This document shows positions 16,127 to 24,692 of a stretch of DNA of 36,874 nt, in pieces (the first letter of the stretch is position 1; each line of letters begins with the position of its first letter). The stretch lies in contig CAYMSM010000012.1 in NCBI GenBank assembly GCA_964393105.1, forward strand, positions 1-36,874. Direction: 5' to 3'. The DNA is from CALMEC01 sp964393105 (GTDB lineage Bacteria; Actinomycetota; Thermoleophilia; Miltoncostaeales; Miltoncostaeaceae). The position numbers were made by a program, and so were the translations under genes. Under the pieces are notes generated by a model, which was not told the origin of the DNA, searched no databases, and saw only the letters and a list, made by a program, of their open reading frames with translations.

Positions 16127-16882
16127 TCAGGCGGACTCGATGATCGCTGCGAAGGACTCGGGGTCTAGGCTCGCTCCGCCCACCAGGGCACCGTCGACAT
16201 CCGGCTGTGCCATGAGCTCGGCCGCGTTGCCGGGGGTTACGCTGCCGCCGTAGAGGACCCTGAGCGCGTCACCGTCGACGACCCGGCCGGCTTCGGCTCG
16301 GACATGGCCGCAGGCCTCTTGCGCCTGGTCGGGCGACGCCGTGCGGCCCGTTCCGATGGCCCAGATCGGCTCGTACGCGAGCGCCAGGCGATCGACCTCG
16401 TCCGCTGTGACATGGGCCAGACCCGCGGCCACCTGGCCCGACAGCCACGCAAGCGTCTCGCCTGCGTCGCGCAGCTCGAGTGACTCTCCGACGCACATGA
16501 TCACGAACAGCCCCTGATCCAGCGCGGCGCGGACCCGGGCGGCGACCTGTGCATCGGTCTCGCCCGCCGCGCGCCGCTCGGAGTGGCCGACGATCGTCCC
16601 ACGCGCACCGGTCGCGGCGATCATCACCGCCGACACCTCACCGGTGTGGGCGCCCGACACGGCCTCGTGCACGGCCTGCGCCGCGGTTGCCACCGACGTC
16701 CCCGCCAGAGCGAATGCCACGGACTCGAGCGCCGTGAACGGCGGACACACCATGACCTCGGCCGCGGTCTCGCCACCGTCCCCCAGCAATGCGACCAGCC
16801 GCTCGCAGTACACACGGGCGTCGGGACCGGTCTTGTTCATCTTCCAGTTGCCCGCGACCAATGGGCGGCGCGGGCCGCTCAT
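16127..16882 (-). CDS. tpiA: Triosephosphate isomerase
   Basis: This enzyme interconverts dihydroxyacetone phosphate and glyceraldehyde 3-phosphate. The 251-residue product has the normal length. Catalytic residues are in AGNWKMNK (Lys14), IVGHSERR (His100) and AYEPIWAIGTG (Glu171), with the phosphate-binding YGGSVTPGN and GALVGGASL near the end. The ATG at 16882 overlaps the pgk TGA by four bases (ATGA), so tpiA is the third gene of gap-pgk-tpiA and coupled to pgk. No secG follows, although secG is common after tpiA in actinobacteria; instead a repeat-bearing gap follows. Confidence 0.97.
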   Translation of the reverse strand: MSGPRRPLVAGNWKMNKTGPDARVYCERLVALLGDGGETAAEVMVCPPFTALESVAFALAGTSVATAAQAVHEAVSGAHTGEVSAVMIAATGARGTIVGHSERRAAGETDAQVAARVRAALDQGLFVIMCVGESLELRDAGETLAWLSGQVAAGLAHVTADEVDRLALAYEPIWAIGTGRTASPDQAQEACGHVRAEAGRVVDGDALRVLYGGSVTPGNAAELMAQPDVDGALVGGASLDPESFAAIIESA

Positions 16883-18072
16883 GCGACCTGAAGCGCCGCG
16901 ACGCCAGGCAACGTACGGCCCTCGAGGAGTTCGAGGGCCGCGCCCCCGCCGGTGCTGCAGTGGGTCAACGCATCCTCCAGCCCCCATTGCGCGAGGGCAG
17001 CGCCGGAGTCACCGCCACCCGCGACGGTCACCGCCCGAGTCGTCGCCATCGCCTCCGCGATCGCTCTCGTACCGTCCGCGAACGGCGGGATCTCGAACGC
17101 GCCCATCGGACCGTTCCAGAACACGGTCCTGGCCGTTGCGATGACCTCGGCGTACGCCGCGGCCGTGCGCGGGCCGATGTCGACGCCCATCCCCCACTCC
17201 GGGATCGCGTCGCTCGGCACGACCTCGATGTCCGCCCCGGCATCGAACCGATCGGCGATCAAGATGTCCACCGGAAGCTGCAGCGTGCAGTTGACACGTC
17301 CCGAGCGCTCGAGCAACGCGTGTGCAAGGCGCTGTGCGGCAGGTCCCTCGTGGAGGGACCTGCCGACCGGGTCACCCAGCGCCGCCAGGAACGTGAAGCA
17401 CATGGCCCCGCCGATCAGGATGCGATCGCAGCGGTCCAGAAGATGCTCGATGAGCGGCAGCTTGTCCGAGACCTTCGCGCCCCCCAGCACAGCCACGAAC
17501 GGCGCACCGGGCCGCTCGAGCAGGCCGGTGAGCACCTCGACCTCCTTCGCCATCAGCAGGCCTGCGCAGGCGGGAAGGAGGCGCGCGACCCCCTCGGTCG
17601 ACGCGTGCGCCCGATGTGCGGCGCCAAACGCGTCGTTGACGTAGTGCGTGAACCCGGCGGCAAGACGTCCTGCAAACCCGGGATCGTCAGCCTCCTCCTC
17701 GGCGTGGAACCTGAGGTTCTCCAGGACGACGACCTCACCCGGCTTCAGCGCCTCGACGCGCTCACGCACCTGGTCGCCAACGCAATCGGGCAGGAGCTCC
17801 ACCGAGCGCCCGAGGAGCTCACCGAGCCGTGCTGCACATGGCGCAAGCGACAGCTCCGGCACGACCCCGCCCTCGGGCCGCCCCAAGTGCGAGCACACCG
17901 CAACCGCGGCCCCCGCGTCCAGCAAGTGGGTGATCGTCGAGACGGACGCCGCAATGCGCGCATCGTCGGCGACCCGATCATCAGCGAGCGGGACGTTGAG
18001 GTCGGCCCGAACGAGCACCCGGGTGCCCTCCCACGAGTGCTCGACGGTTGAGACGTCGACGAGTTGCGACAC
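16879..18072 (-). CDS. pgk: Phosphoglycerate kinase
   Basis: This enzyme transfers phosphate from 1,3-bisphosphoglycerate to ADP. The product has 397 residues, the normal length. Landmarks are LVRADLNVPL with the substrate-binding Arg and Asn near residue 20, CSHLGRPEG, VLENLRFHAEEE, YVNDAFGAAHRAHAS, the hinge region VLGGAKVSDKL, FWNGPMGAFE, and the nucleotide-binding GGGDSGAAL. The start is GTG, four bases after the gap stop. It lies between gap and tpiA in one operon and overlaps tpiA by four bases. Confidence 0.97.
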   Translation of the reverse strand: MSQLVDVSTVEHSWEGTRVLVRADLNVPLADDRVADDARIAASVSTITHLLDAGAAVAVCSHLGRPEGGVVPELSLAPCAARLGELLGRSVELLPDCVGDQVRERVEALKPGEVVVLENLRFHAEEEADDPGFAGRLAAGFTHYVNDAFGAAHRAHASTEGVARLLPACAGLLMAKEVEVLTGLLERPGAPFVAVLGGAKVSDKLPLIEHLLDRCDRILIGGAMCFTFLAALGDPVGRSLHEGPAAQRLAHALLERSGRVNCTLQLPVDILIADRFDAGADIEVVPSDAIPEWGMGVDIGPRTAAAYAEVIATARTVFWNGPMGAFEIPPFADGTRAIAEAMATTRAVTVAGGGDSGAALAQWGLEDALTHCSTGGGAALELLEGRTLPGVAALQVA

Positions 18073-18076
18073 AGCG

Positions 18077-19081
18077 TCAGGCCGGCAGGACGCGCGCGGC
18101 GAGCTCGGCCAAACGGCACGAGTAGCCCCACTCGTTGTCGTACCAGCTGATGACCTTGACGGTTGTGCCGTTGACCATCGTCAACGGCCCGTCCACGAGC
18201 GACGAGCGCGAGTCACCGACGATGTCCCGCGACACGATCGGGTCCTCGGTGTACCCGAGGATGCCCTTGAGCGGTCCCGACTCCGATGCCGCCTTGAACG
18301 CGGCATTGATCTCGTCGGCGGTTGTCGCACGCGACACCTGGCAGGTCAGGTCGACCACCGAGCCGTCCGGGACCGGCACGCGCAGCGCGATCCCGTCGAG
18401 CTTGCCCTTGAGCGCGGGGAGCACCTCGCCGATCGCGCGGGCAGCGCCGGTGGACGTCGGAATGATCGACAGGGCGGCGGCGCGGGCGCGACGAAGGTCG
18501 CTGTGCGGCAGGTCCAGGATCCGTTGGTCGTTGGTGTAGGCGTGACAGGTCGTCATGAACCCGTGCTCGATGCCGACTGTGTCCAAGAGCACCTTCGCGA
18601 TCGGCGCGAGGCAGTTGGTCGTACACGACGCGTTCGAGATGACGTGATGCTTCTCGGGGTCGTATTCGCCGTCGTTGACGCCCAGGCAAACCGTCAGGTC
18701 GGGTCCCTTCGCAGGCGCCGAGATGATGACCTTCTTGGCGCCACCGCCGAGATGGGCGGCTGCGGCATCACGCTCGGTGAAAAAGCCCGTGCTCTCGATG
18801 ACGACGTCGACGCCGACATCGCCCCAGGGCAGGTTGGCGGGGTCGCGCTCGGCGAACACCGTCACCGGTGTGCCGTCCACGACGATCTGGCCGTCACCGG
18901 CCTCGACCGTTCCCGGGTAGCGGCCGAACACGGAGTCGTAATCGAGCAGATGGGCGAGCGTCGCAGCGTCGGTGATGTCGTTGATCGCGACAATCTCGAT
19001 GCCGTCGTCCACTCCGCGCGCAGCGCGGAAGACGTTCCGCCCGATCCTGCCGAAGCCGTTGATCCCGACCCGTACGCCCAT
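18077..19081 (-). CDS. gap: Glyceraldehyde-3-phosphate dehydrogenase, type I
   Basis: This enzyme oxidises glyceraldehyde 3-phosphate to 1,3-bisphosphoglycerate. The product has 334 residues: a Rossmann start GVRVGINGFGRIGRNVFRA, NDITD with Asp35 (a pattern favouring NAD over NADP), the active-site SNASCTTNCLAP with Cys153, the catalytic His180 in TTCHAYTNDQ, and the C-terminal SWYDNEWGYS. The frame is open upstream, but the ATG at 19081 has a GGGGG site and gives the family N-terminus. It is the first gene of gap-pgk-tpiA, with the promoter expected in 19082-19200. Confidence 0.97.
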   Translation of the reverse strand: MGVRVGINGFGRIGRNVFRAARGVDDGIEIVAINDITDAATLAHLLDYDSVFGRYPGTVEAGDGQIVVDGTPVTVFAERDPANLPWGDVGVDVVIESTGFFTERDAAAAHLGGGAKKVIISAPAKGPDLTVCLGVNDGEYDPEKHHVISNASCTTNCLAPIAKVLLDTVGIEHGFMTTCHAYTNDQRILDLPHSDLRRARAAALSIIPTSTGAARAIGEVLPALKGKLDGIALRVPVPDGSVVDLTCQVSRATTADEINAAFKAASESGPLKGILGYTEDPIVSRDIVGDSRSSLVDGPLTMVNGTTVKVISWYDNEWGYSCRLAELAARVLPA

Positions 19082-19200
19082 AGTGCCCCCAGTAGCCGTT
19101 TTCGCGAGGGGCGAGCCTACCAGCGACCGAAAGGTGGAACGGCCCGGTGCGGTCGGGCACACCGTCCCGCAGCGTCGGGAGCACAGACGCCCGTTAACGA

Positions 19201-19226
19201 CGTCGGGGGGCCGAAGCCCCCCGACG
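19201..19226 (-). terminator. Strong GC hairpin after the DUF1097-like gene
   Basis: Arms CGTCGGGGGG and CCCCCCGACG (10 bp) enclose the loop CCGAAG. It lies 24 bases past the stop of the 19250-19921 gene and upstream of gap, so it probably ends that minus-strand transcript. No clear U-run follows on the minus strand, so efficiency is uncertain. Confidence 0.6.
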
Positions 19227-19249
19227 AAACAACGTTTGCAACGAGGAGG

Positions 19250-19921
19250 CTAGGCCGCCTCGGGCACCGCCTTCGGCTTGGGCGTAAGCGCCCCAGCCAG
19301 CTTGGCGGAGAGGATGCCGAGAATGACACCGCACACGAGGCTCACGAGCGTGTTGAGCCACACATACGTAAACGGCGTCGAGAGGACACCACCGAACGCG
19401 CCGGTACCGGCGGTCGCGGGGTTACCGAGAGCTTCGACGCTGTTGCCAACACCACCACCATTCGTTGCCCAGCCGTCCAGGCCGGTTGCGATCCACCAGA
19501 GGAAGACCGCGGCGAATGCGGGGAACGTACCGGCGACGTAGTACCAGTCACCGAGGATCAAGACCATCACGAGAACGAACGCGAAGACACCGACCCAAAG
19601 GGAGATGCCCCAGAAGTCCGGAAGATCAGCGGTCTTGAAGGACAGCGGCATCGTGATGAGCGCCGCTACGCTACCGAAGATCGAGGCCACGAGGATCTTG
19701 CCGAAGGCGGCGTTGTCGCCACCGGCAGCAAAGAAGAGGCCCCAGGAGATGAACGCCGTCGGCAGGATCAGGTGGAAGCTGGCGGGCAGCTCGAGGCCGA
19801 CCCCAAGGTCCCCATCCGTGACCCAATGAAACGTGAAGTTGAGGGCAAGCTCGGTCCAGAGGAACGAGAGCACCCCGATGACAATCGCAAGAGGCGCGAT
19901 TGCCTTTGTACGTGCACCCAT
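19250..19921 (-). CDS. DUF1097-like integral membrane protein
   Basis: The product has 223 residues with about six hydrophobic segments, for example IAPLAIVIGVLSFLWTELAL, VGVFAFVLVMVLILGDWYYV and TLVSLVCGVILGILSA. The part SWGLFFAAGGDNAAFGKILV...GS resembles DUF1097/YcdZ-type membrane proteins; that is a weak family call. A Gly/Asn/Thr-rich loop separates the last two segments. The ATG at 19921 has an AAGGAG site eight bases upstream, which is stronger than most starts here. The gene has its own leader with a possible -10 and its own hairpin terminator, so it appears to be an independent transcript between yvcK and gap. Its DNA looks less GC-rich than its neighbours to the eye (not computed), which would fit later insertion. 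Confidence 0.75.
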   Translation of the reverse strand: MGARTKAIAPLAIVIGVLSFLWTELALNFTFHWVTDGDLGVGLELPASFHLILPTAFISWGLFFAAGGDNAAFGKILVASIFGSVAALITMPLSFKTADLPDFWGISLWVGVFAFVLVMVLILGDWYYVAGTFPAFAAVFLWWIATGLDGWATNGGGVGNSVEALGNPATAGTGAFGGVLSTPFTYVWLNTLVSLVCGVILGILSAKLAGALTPKPKAVPEAA

Positions 19922-20007
19922 CGAGTAACTCCTTGGAGAGAGAGAACATGGGTCGCGCGGTCGGGAGAAAATGAGCGTACTGCGACAAACGTGACCACGC
20001 GGCACCC

Positions 20008-20020
20008 CTGAATTATGAAG
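20008..20020 (-). promoter_or_regulatory. Possible promoter element (CTTCATAATTCAG) of the DUF1097-like gene
   Basis: On the minus strand the 13-mer CTTCATAATTCAG contains CATAAT, a fair -10 hexamer, about 90 bases before the ATG at 19921. The same 13-mer recurs at 31957-31969, just before another minus-strand membrane-protein gene. I could not find a convincing -35 at normal spacing in either copy. Confidence 0.4.
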
Positions 20021-20119
20021 GTAACCACCGAGTCTTCGACGCAACGGGAGGGATTCCCCCTCAACGCCTCGACCCGGCTTGCGCGGTCAAACCGCCCCTC
20101 AAGAGGTGCGGGTGGGACT

Positions 20120-21127
20120 CTACGCCGAGGGGGGAGTTGGTTGCAAGTGTCTCGTACTTGGGAATTGCTCGCGCCGAGGGGGAGGGTTGTGCACAAGTTG
20201 CATCACAACGTCGGCCAGCGCGGCGGGCTCATGGCGCACAACCTGCCCGGGAGCGGCGAGATCCCGCCGGACGACTTTGACTCCCAGGGCACCCAAGGCC
20301 GTGTCGTCGGCGCTCACCGGGTCCTGTCCTTGCAGCCGGTACCGCGCGACCGCGACCGGGTCGAGCGGGCCGTCATGGACGACCGCGACGTCGACGGCCC
20401 CTCCCACCGCGTCGACGACGTGCCGCAGATGGTCGGCGGCATCGAAGCCGTCCGTCTCGCCCGACTGGGTCATGACGTTGCCGATGTACACCCGTAACGC
20501 TCGAGTGTCCTGCAGCGCATCGGCGATGTCCCGCACGGCCAGGTGGGGAAGAACGCTCGTAAAGAGGCTCCCGGGCCCGAGCAACACGACATCGGCGTCG
20601 AGAATCGCGTCGATCGTGCGCGGATGCGCGTCAGGGGCGGGGTCGAGCCATACGCGGCGGCATGCACCCGCGCCCGAGCCGATCTGGGTCTCGCCGCACA
20701 CCGTCGTCCCATCGACACGCTCGGCCCACAGGCGCACCTGCTCGAGCGTGGACGGCAGCACGCGACCGTTGACCTTCAACACGCGGCTGCTCTCACGGAC
20801 CGCCAGATCAAAGCTGCCGGTGACCTCGGAGAGTGCCGCCAGGAAGAGGTTTCCAAACGAATGCCCGGCCAGATCGCCGTCGACGAACCGGTGCTGGAAG
20901 AGCCTTCCGAGCAGCGACTCGTCGTCGGCGAGCGCGACGAGACAGTTGCGGATGTCGCCGGGTGGCAGGACCCCGAGCTCGCGCCGCAGACGTCCCGAGG
21001 AGCCGCCGTCGTCGGCCACCGTGACGATCGCGGTCAAATCGACGTCGTGGGACTTGAGGCCGCGCAGCACGGTCGAAAGCCCGTTGCCCCCGCCGAGCGC
21101 CGCAACGCGGGGACGACGCTGCGTCAT
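20120..21127 (-). CDS. yvcK: YvcK/CofD-family gluconeogenesis and cell-envelope factor
   Basis: The product has 335 residues from the ATG at 21127. It has the CofD-like nucleotide-sugar-binding fold: ALGGGNGLSTVLRGLK, VTVADDGGSSGRLR, PGDIRNCLVAL, the conserved FGNLFLAAL, and LLGPGSLFTSVLPHL. YvcK binds UDP-sugars and supports cell shape and carbon metabolism in Gram-positive bacteria; it is partly interchangeable with MreB in Bacillus. The ATG overlaps the rapZ TGA (ATGA), placing it third in uvrC-rapZ-yvcK. The C-terminal tail (PPPRREQFPS...) is not conserved. whiA, which usually follows, is absent here. Confidence 0.93.
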   Translation of the reverse strand: MTQRRPRVAALGGGNGLSTVLRGLKSHDVDLTAIVTVADDGGSSGRLRRELGVLPPGDIRNCLVALADDESLLGRLFQHRFVDGDLAGHSFGNLFLAALSEVTGSFDLAVRESSRVLKVNGRVLPSTLEQVRLWAERVDGTTVCGETQIGSGAGACRRVWLDPAPDAHPRTIDAILDADVVLLGPGSLFTSVLPHLAVRDIADALQDTRALRVYIGNVMTQSGETDGFDAADHLRHVVDAVGGAVDVAVVHDGPLDPVAVARYRLQGQDPVSADDTALGALGVKVVRRDLAAPGQVVRHEPAALADVVMQLVHNPPPRREQFPSTRHLQPTPPSA

Positions 21128-22005
21128 TCGGCGACCGCGGATTCGACCGGTCGGTTGCCACGATGGATGTCCCTGTGCTCGATCGACACGTGTGAGTTGT
21201 CGACGCCGTACCGCCTGGCCATGAGTTCGGCGATCCGCACACTTCGATGCCGGCCACCGGTGCATCCGAATGCGACGACCAGATGCCGCTTGCCCTCCTG
21301 CGAATACGCGGGCAGTAGGAAGTCCAGCATCGACTTGAGCCGCTCGAGGAACTCGGCCATGCCGTCGACATTTTCGAGGAAGGCGATGACCGGCTCGTCG
21401 CGGCCCGTCAACGGTGCCAGATCCGGCTCGTAGTAGGGGTTCTTGAGGAACCGCACGTCGAACATCAGGTCGACGTCGCGCGGCACGCCGTGCTTGAAGC
21501 CAAACGATACGAACACGACCTCCATCCGGACGCGTTGCGCGGTGGACATGAGGGTCTCGCCGATCTCACGGCGCAAGTCCCAGATCGTCAGATCGGTGGA
21601 GTCGATGACAACGTCGGCACGGTCACGGATGCTCTCCAGAAGCTCCCGCTCCTTGGTGATGCCGCCCAGCACCCCGCCACCGCCGTCTGCAAGCGGATGG
21701 CGTCGGCGGGTCTCGCGGAAGCGCGTCAACAGCGCATCGTTCGATGCCTCGAGGAACACGAGGCGCGGCGCGATGTCATCGGTCTGGGCCAGCAGGTCGA
21801 GCTCGCGGCTGAGCTCCTCGAACCAATGCCCGCCGCGCACGTCACACGCCACCGCAATCCGATCGAGCCGCGCGCCCTCCAGCCGCGCGAGCTCGACGAG
21901 CATGGGCAGCATGCGCGGCGGCAGGTTGTCGATGCAGAACCAACCCTCGTCCGCGAACGAACTCATGGCCTGACTCTTGCCGGCGCCGCTCATGCCGGTG
22001 ATCAC
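21124..22005 (-). CDS. rapZ: RapZ/YvcJ-family nucleotide-binding protein
   Basis: The product has 293 residues: a P-loop TGMSGAGKSQA at the very start, CIDNLPPRMLP, VFLEASNDALLTRFRETRRRHPL, DSTDLTIWDLR, and the conserved C-terminal VVAFGCTGGRHRSV. In enterobacteria RapZ controls a small RNA for glucosamine-6-phosphate synthase; in Gram-positives YvcJ is a GTPase/ATPase of less clear role. The annotated start is GTG at 22005, two bases past the uvrC stop. Family members usually have a few residues before TG-SGAGKS, and here RIELTVITGM continues upstream in frame, so a rare upstream start such as CTG inside the end of uvrC is possible. It is coupled to uvrC and yvcK. Confidence 0.93.
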   Translation of the reverse strand: MITGMSGAGKSQAMSSFADEGWFCIDNLPPRMLPMLVELARLEGARLDRIAVACDVRGGHWFEELSRELDLLAQTDDIAPRLVFLEASNDALLTRFRETRRRHPLADGGGGVLGGITKERELLESIRDRADVVIDSTDLTIWDLRREIGETLMSTAQRVRMEVVFVSFGFKHGVPRDVDLMFDVRFLKNPYYEPDLAPLTGRDEPVIAFLENVDGMAEFLERLKSMLDFLLPAYSQEGKRHLVVAFGCTGGRHRSVRIAELMARRYGVDNSHVSIEHRDIHRGNRPVESAVAE

Positions 22006-22007
22006 CG

Positions 22008-23933
22008 TCAGTTCGATCCTGCCGCCTCCCGACCGATCGCTGCCACGCCGCCGGCCGGCGTGGTCCTGTGCAGGTGATCGTAGACGTCTCTGGCCACCTT
22101 GGACGGCAGCCCGGGAACGGCCGACAGCTCGTCCGCGGACGCGGTCAGAAAGCGCTCCGGCGAGCCGAAGTGCCTGAGGATCGCGGCGCGACGTGACGGG
22201 CCGATGCCGGGAAGGGCGTCCAAGATGCTGCCGGTCATGCCGCGATCGCGCCGCCCGCGGTGGCTCTTGAGAGCGAACCGGTGGGCCTCGTCGCGGATCG
22301 CCTGCAGCACACGAAGCGCGGCGGAGCCGTCGGGAAGCAGCACGGGGTCGGACCTTCCCGGTACGAACACCTCCTCAATCCGCTTGGCGAGGGAGACGAC
22401 GGGGATGTCCCGAACCCCGGCTGTTGCGAGCCCGCGCAGAGCTGCTGAGAGCTGCCCCTTGCCGCCGTCGATGACGACGAGACCCGGCCGCTGAGCGAAG
22501 GAACGCTCGTCGGTGCCCGAGGAAAAACGCTCGAAGCGGCGGGTAATGACCTCCTCGACACGCGCGAAGTCATCCGCCCCACCTTCATACCGCATCGAGA
22601 ACGTGCGGTACTGGGCCTTGGCGGGAGCCCCTCCCTCGAACACCACCATCGAAGCGGAGGAGTACGTGGGACCGAGGTTCGAGATGTCGTAACACTCGAT
22701 GCGGATGGGTGGCGCGGGCAGGTCGAGCGCCCGCTGCAGCTCGGAGAGCGCGTCGCGACGACGATCACGGGCGAGTGTCTGGCGGGTGCGGTCCTGGTCC
22801 AGGGCGAACGCGGCGTTGCGCGCCGCCAGATCGGCCAAGCGGCGTTTGTCGCCACGTTCGGCGTGGCGGATCTCCACCCTGCTGCCGCGCCGCTCGGTCA
22901 GTAGCCGCGCGAGCGCAAGGCCCGTCACGGACGCTGGCAGGATGACGAGCGGTGGGATCGCGATGGCGAGCGAGTAGTACTCGATCGCGAACTGCTCGAT
23001 GACGGCCACCGGGTCGTCCTCACCCACCAGCTCCAGATGGAACGACTGACGGTCCTGCATGATGCCGTCGCGCACCTGCAGCACCTGGACGTTGGCCGCA
23101 TCCTCATCCAGAGCCACGCCGATCACATCCAATGTGCCCATGGACTCGTTGGTCGCCCATTGACGTTCCATCAAGTGCCGGACGGCGGCGAGCCGGTTGC
23201 GGTGGATCGCCGCCTGCTCGAACTCCTGCGCCTCGGCGGCTGCCCGCATCTTCTGGTCGAGCTCGCGTTCGAGGCCACGGTAGCGACCCGAGAGGAACGC
23301 GATGATCTGGTCGGTCAGCTCGCGATACTCGGGCTGGGTGATGTAGCCGACGCAGGGTGCCAGGCACCGCTTGATGTGGTAGTCGAGACACGGCACGCCC
23401 GACGAGCGTCCGGGCTCGGGCCCCTCGCAGGGGCGGGACGGGAAGATGCGTGCCAGCACGTTGAGCGTCTCACGCACCTTCGACGCGTTGGAGAACGGCC
23501 CGAAGTAGACGCGGTCGCGGCGGTGACGCTCCCGGGTGAAGTAGACGCGTGGGTACGCCTCGTCGAGGCTGATCGCGATGTACGGGTAGCTCTTGTCGTC
23601 ACGCAGCCGGATGTTGAACGGCGGGCGGTGGCGCTTGACGAGGTTGGCCTCGAGGATGAGCGCTTCGCTCTCGCTGCCGGTGACCAGGGTCTCGAGGCGG
23701 TCGATCCGCTCCACCAGCTCGGCGGTCTTGGGGTGCACGCCGTGGCGCGGACTCAGCGAGTTGGGGTCTGCCGGCGTCAGCGGTGCCTGGAAGTACGACA
23801 GCACCCGCCTGCGAAGCGACTTGGCCTTGCCGACGTACAGCACGGTGTCGGCGGCGTCTCGGTACAGGTAGACGCCTGGGCTGTTCGGAAGGTGCGCGAT
23901 CTGATCGCGCAAGGTTGCGGTGCGGGCGGACAC
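22008..23933 (-). CDS. uvrC: Excinuclease ABC subunit C
   Basis: UvrC makes the two incisions in nucleotide excision repair together with UvrB. The 641-residue product has the GIY-YIG nuclease domain at the start (PGVYLYRDAADTVLYVGKAKSLRRR), a cysteine cluster in the middle of the N-terminal half (RPCEGPEPGR...CLDYHIKRCLAPC), the UVR domain (QKMRAAAEAQEFEQAA), the RNase H-like second nuclease with IECYDISNLG and LVVIDGGKGQLSAAL, and a C-terminal double helix-hairpin-helix (LPGIGPSRRAAIL, VPGLPSKVA). The start is GTG with a poor ribosome-binding site. First gene of uvrC-rapZ-yvcK. Confidence 0.97.
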   Translation of the reverse strand: MSARTATLRDQIAHLPNSPGVYLYRDAADTVLYVGKAKSLRRRVLSYFQAPLTPADPNSLSPRHGVHPKTAELVERIDRLETLVTGSESEALILEANLVKRHRPPFNIRLRDDKSYPYIAISLDEAYPRVYFTRERHRRDRVYFGPFSNASKVRETLNVLARIFPSRPCEGPEPGRSSGVPCLDYHIKRCLAPCVGYITQPEYRELTDQIIAFLSGRYRGLERELDQKMRAAAEAQEFEQAAIHRNRLAAVRHLMERQWATNESMGTLDVIGVALDEDAANVQVLQVRDGIMQDRQSFHLELVGEDDPVAVIEQFAIEYYSLAIAIPPLVILPASVTGLALARLLTERRGSRVEIRHAERGDKRRLADLAARNAAFALDQDRTRQTLARDRRRDALSELQRALDLPAPPIRIECYDISNLGPTYSSASMVVFEGGAPAKAQYRTFSMRYEGGADDFARVEEVITRRFERFSSGTDERSFAQRPGLVVIDGGKGQLSAALRGLATAGVRDIPVVSLAKRIEEVFVPGRSDPVLLPDGSAALRVLQAIRDEAHRFALKSHRGRRDRGMTGSILDALPGIGPSRRAAILRHFGSPERFLTASADELSAVPGLPSKVARDVYDHLHRTTPAGGVAAIGREAAGSN

Positions 23934-24015
23934 CGTTCCGAGTATAGGTCGACGCGGTCCAGACCGACCTCGGCCCTGGCCGCCGTCCGTGGCGACCAGG
24001 CACGAGAGCTGTGTA

Positions 24016-24534
24016 CTACCTGCGCTTCATGCGCGAGGCCGTTCCGATGATGAGCGCGAGCGTGACGAGCGAGATGACGCCCCACGTCACGACCTCCAGA
24101 AACGCAAGGGTCGGCGTCGCGACAGCGTCGCCGGCCGGCGCAGGACGATCCGTCAGCAGCAGGATGACGCGACAGACGCCGAGCACGAGCCAGTACAGGC
24201 CGGCCTCGTGGAACACGTGACCGATGAACTTCTGCCAGGTCGTGGACCGGAACCCTGCGGCCATGTACGCCGAGAGGACGAAACCACCGAAGGCCATCAC
24301 GATGAGCGCGAGCGGGTCCTCGATCTGCCCGGGACCGCCGGCGCCGATGACGAGGAAGAGCAGCATGCCGACGAAGGTCAGCCCCGCGAGCGTGATATTG
24401 ACAAGTTGGTTGTGGTGACCACCCTCCCGGCCGGCCTGCACGGAGGAGTAGAGCCGGTCGCCGATGGTGATCGCGCGGAAACTCGCGAGCACGAGCGGCA
24501 GCGCGGCCAGCCACAAGATGACGTTTTGTTGCAC
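24016..24534 (-). CDS. Small polytopic membrane protein of unknown function
   Basis: The product has 172 residues from the GTG at 24534, which has an AAGGGGGG ribosome-binding site. A longer frame exists upstream, but its composition is not protein-like. There are about five hydrophobic segments, among them ILWLAALPLVLASFRAI, AGLTFVGMLLFLVIG, IVMAFGGFVLSAYMAAGF and VVTWGVISLVTLALIIGT, and a short basic tail (SRMKRR). I do not recognise the family. The hydrophilic loop QAGREGGHHNQLVN and FIGHVFHEAGLYW contain several His residues that could bind a metal or heme; this is only an observation. It is co-directional with uvrC downstream (82 bases) and lies 158 bases after the Uma2 stop. Confidence 0.75.
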   Translation of the reverse strand: MQQNVILWLAALPLVLASFRAITIGDRLYSSVQAGREGGHHNQLVNITLAGLTFVGMLLFLVIGAGGPGQIEDPLALIVMAFGGFVLSAYMAAGFRSTTWQKFIGHVFHEAGLYWLVLGVCRVILLLTDRPAPAGDAVATPTLAFLEVVTWGVISLVTLALIIGTASRMKRR

Positions 24535-24692
24535 GTGCCCCCCTTGGAAGCGTGAGTATTCGGGCGAGGCGTGACACCTCGACGGTGTCGCCTTTCGACC
24601 TCGACCACCGACTCCCTTCCCGTTCGGGCGCGCGAGAGAAGAGGATTGTGGTGATCTGGCGGCTGCAGCCCGTCGCCATCTCGACGCGGCAC

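Noticed and set aside
17648..20011. Plus-strand open frame of 787 codons across pgk, gap and the DUF1097-like gene
   Set aside because: It is a high-GC antisense shadow with Arg/Asp/Ala-biased composition and no recognisable domain; three well-supported genes lie on the other strand.
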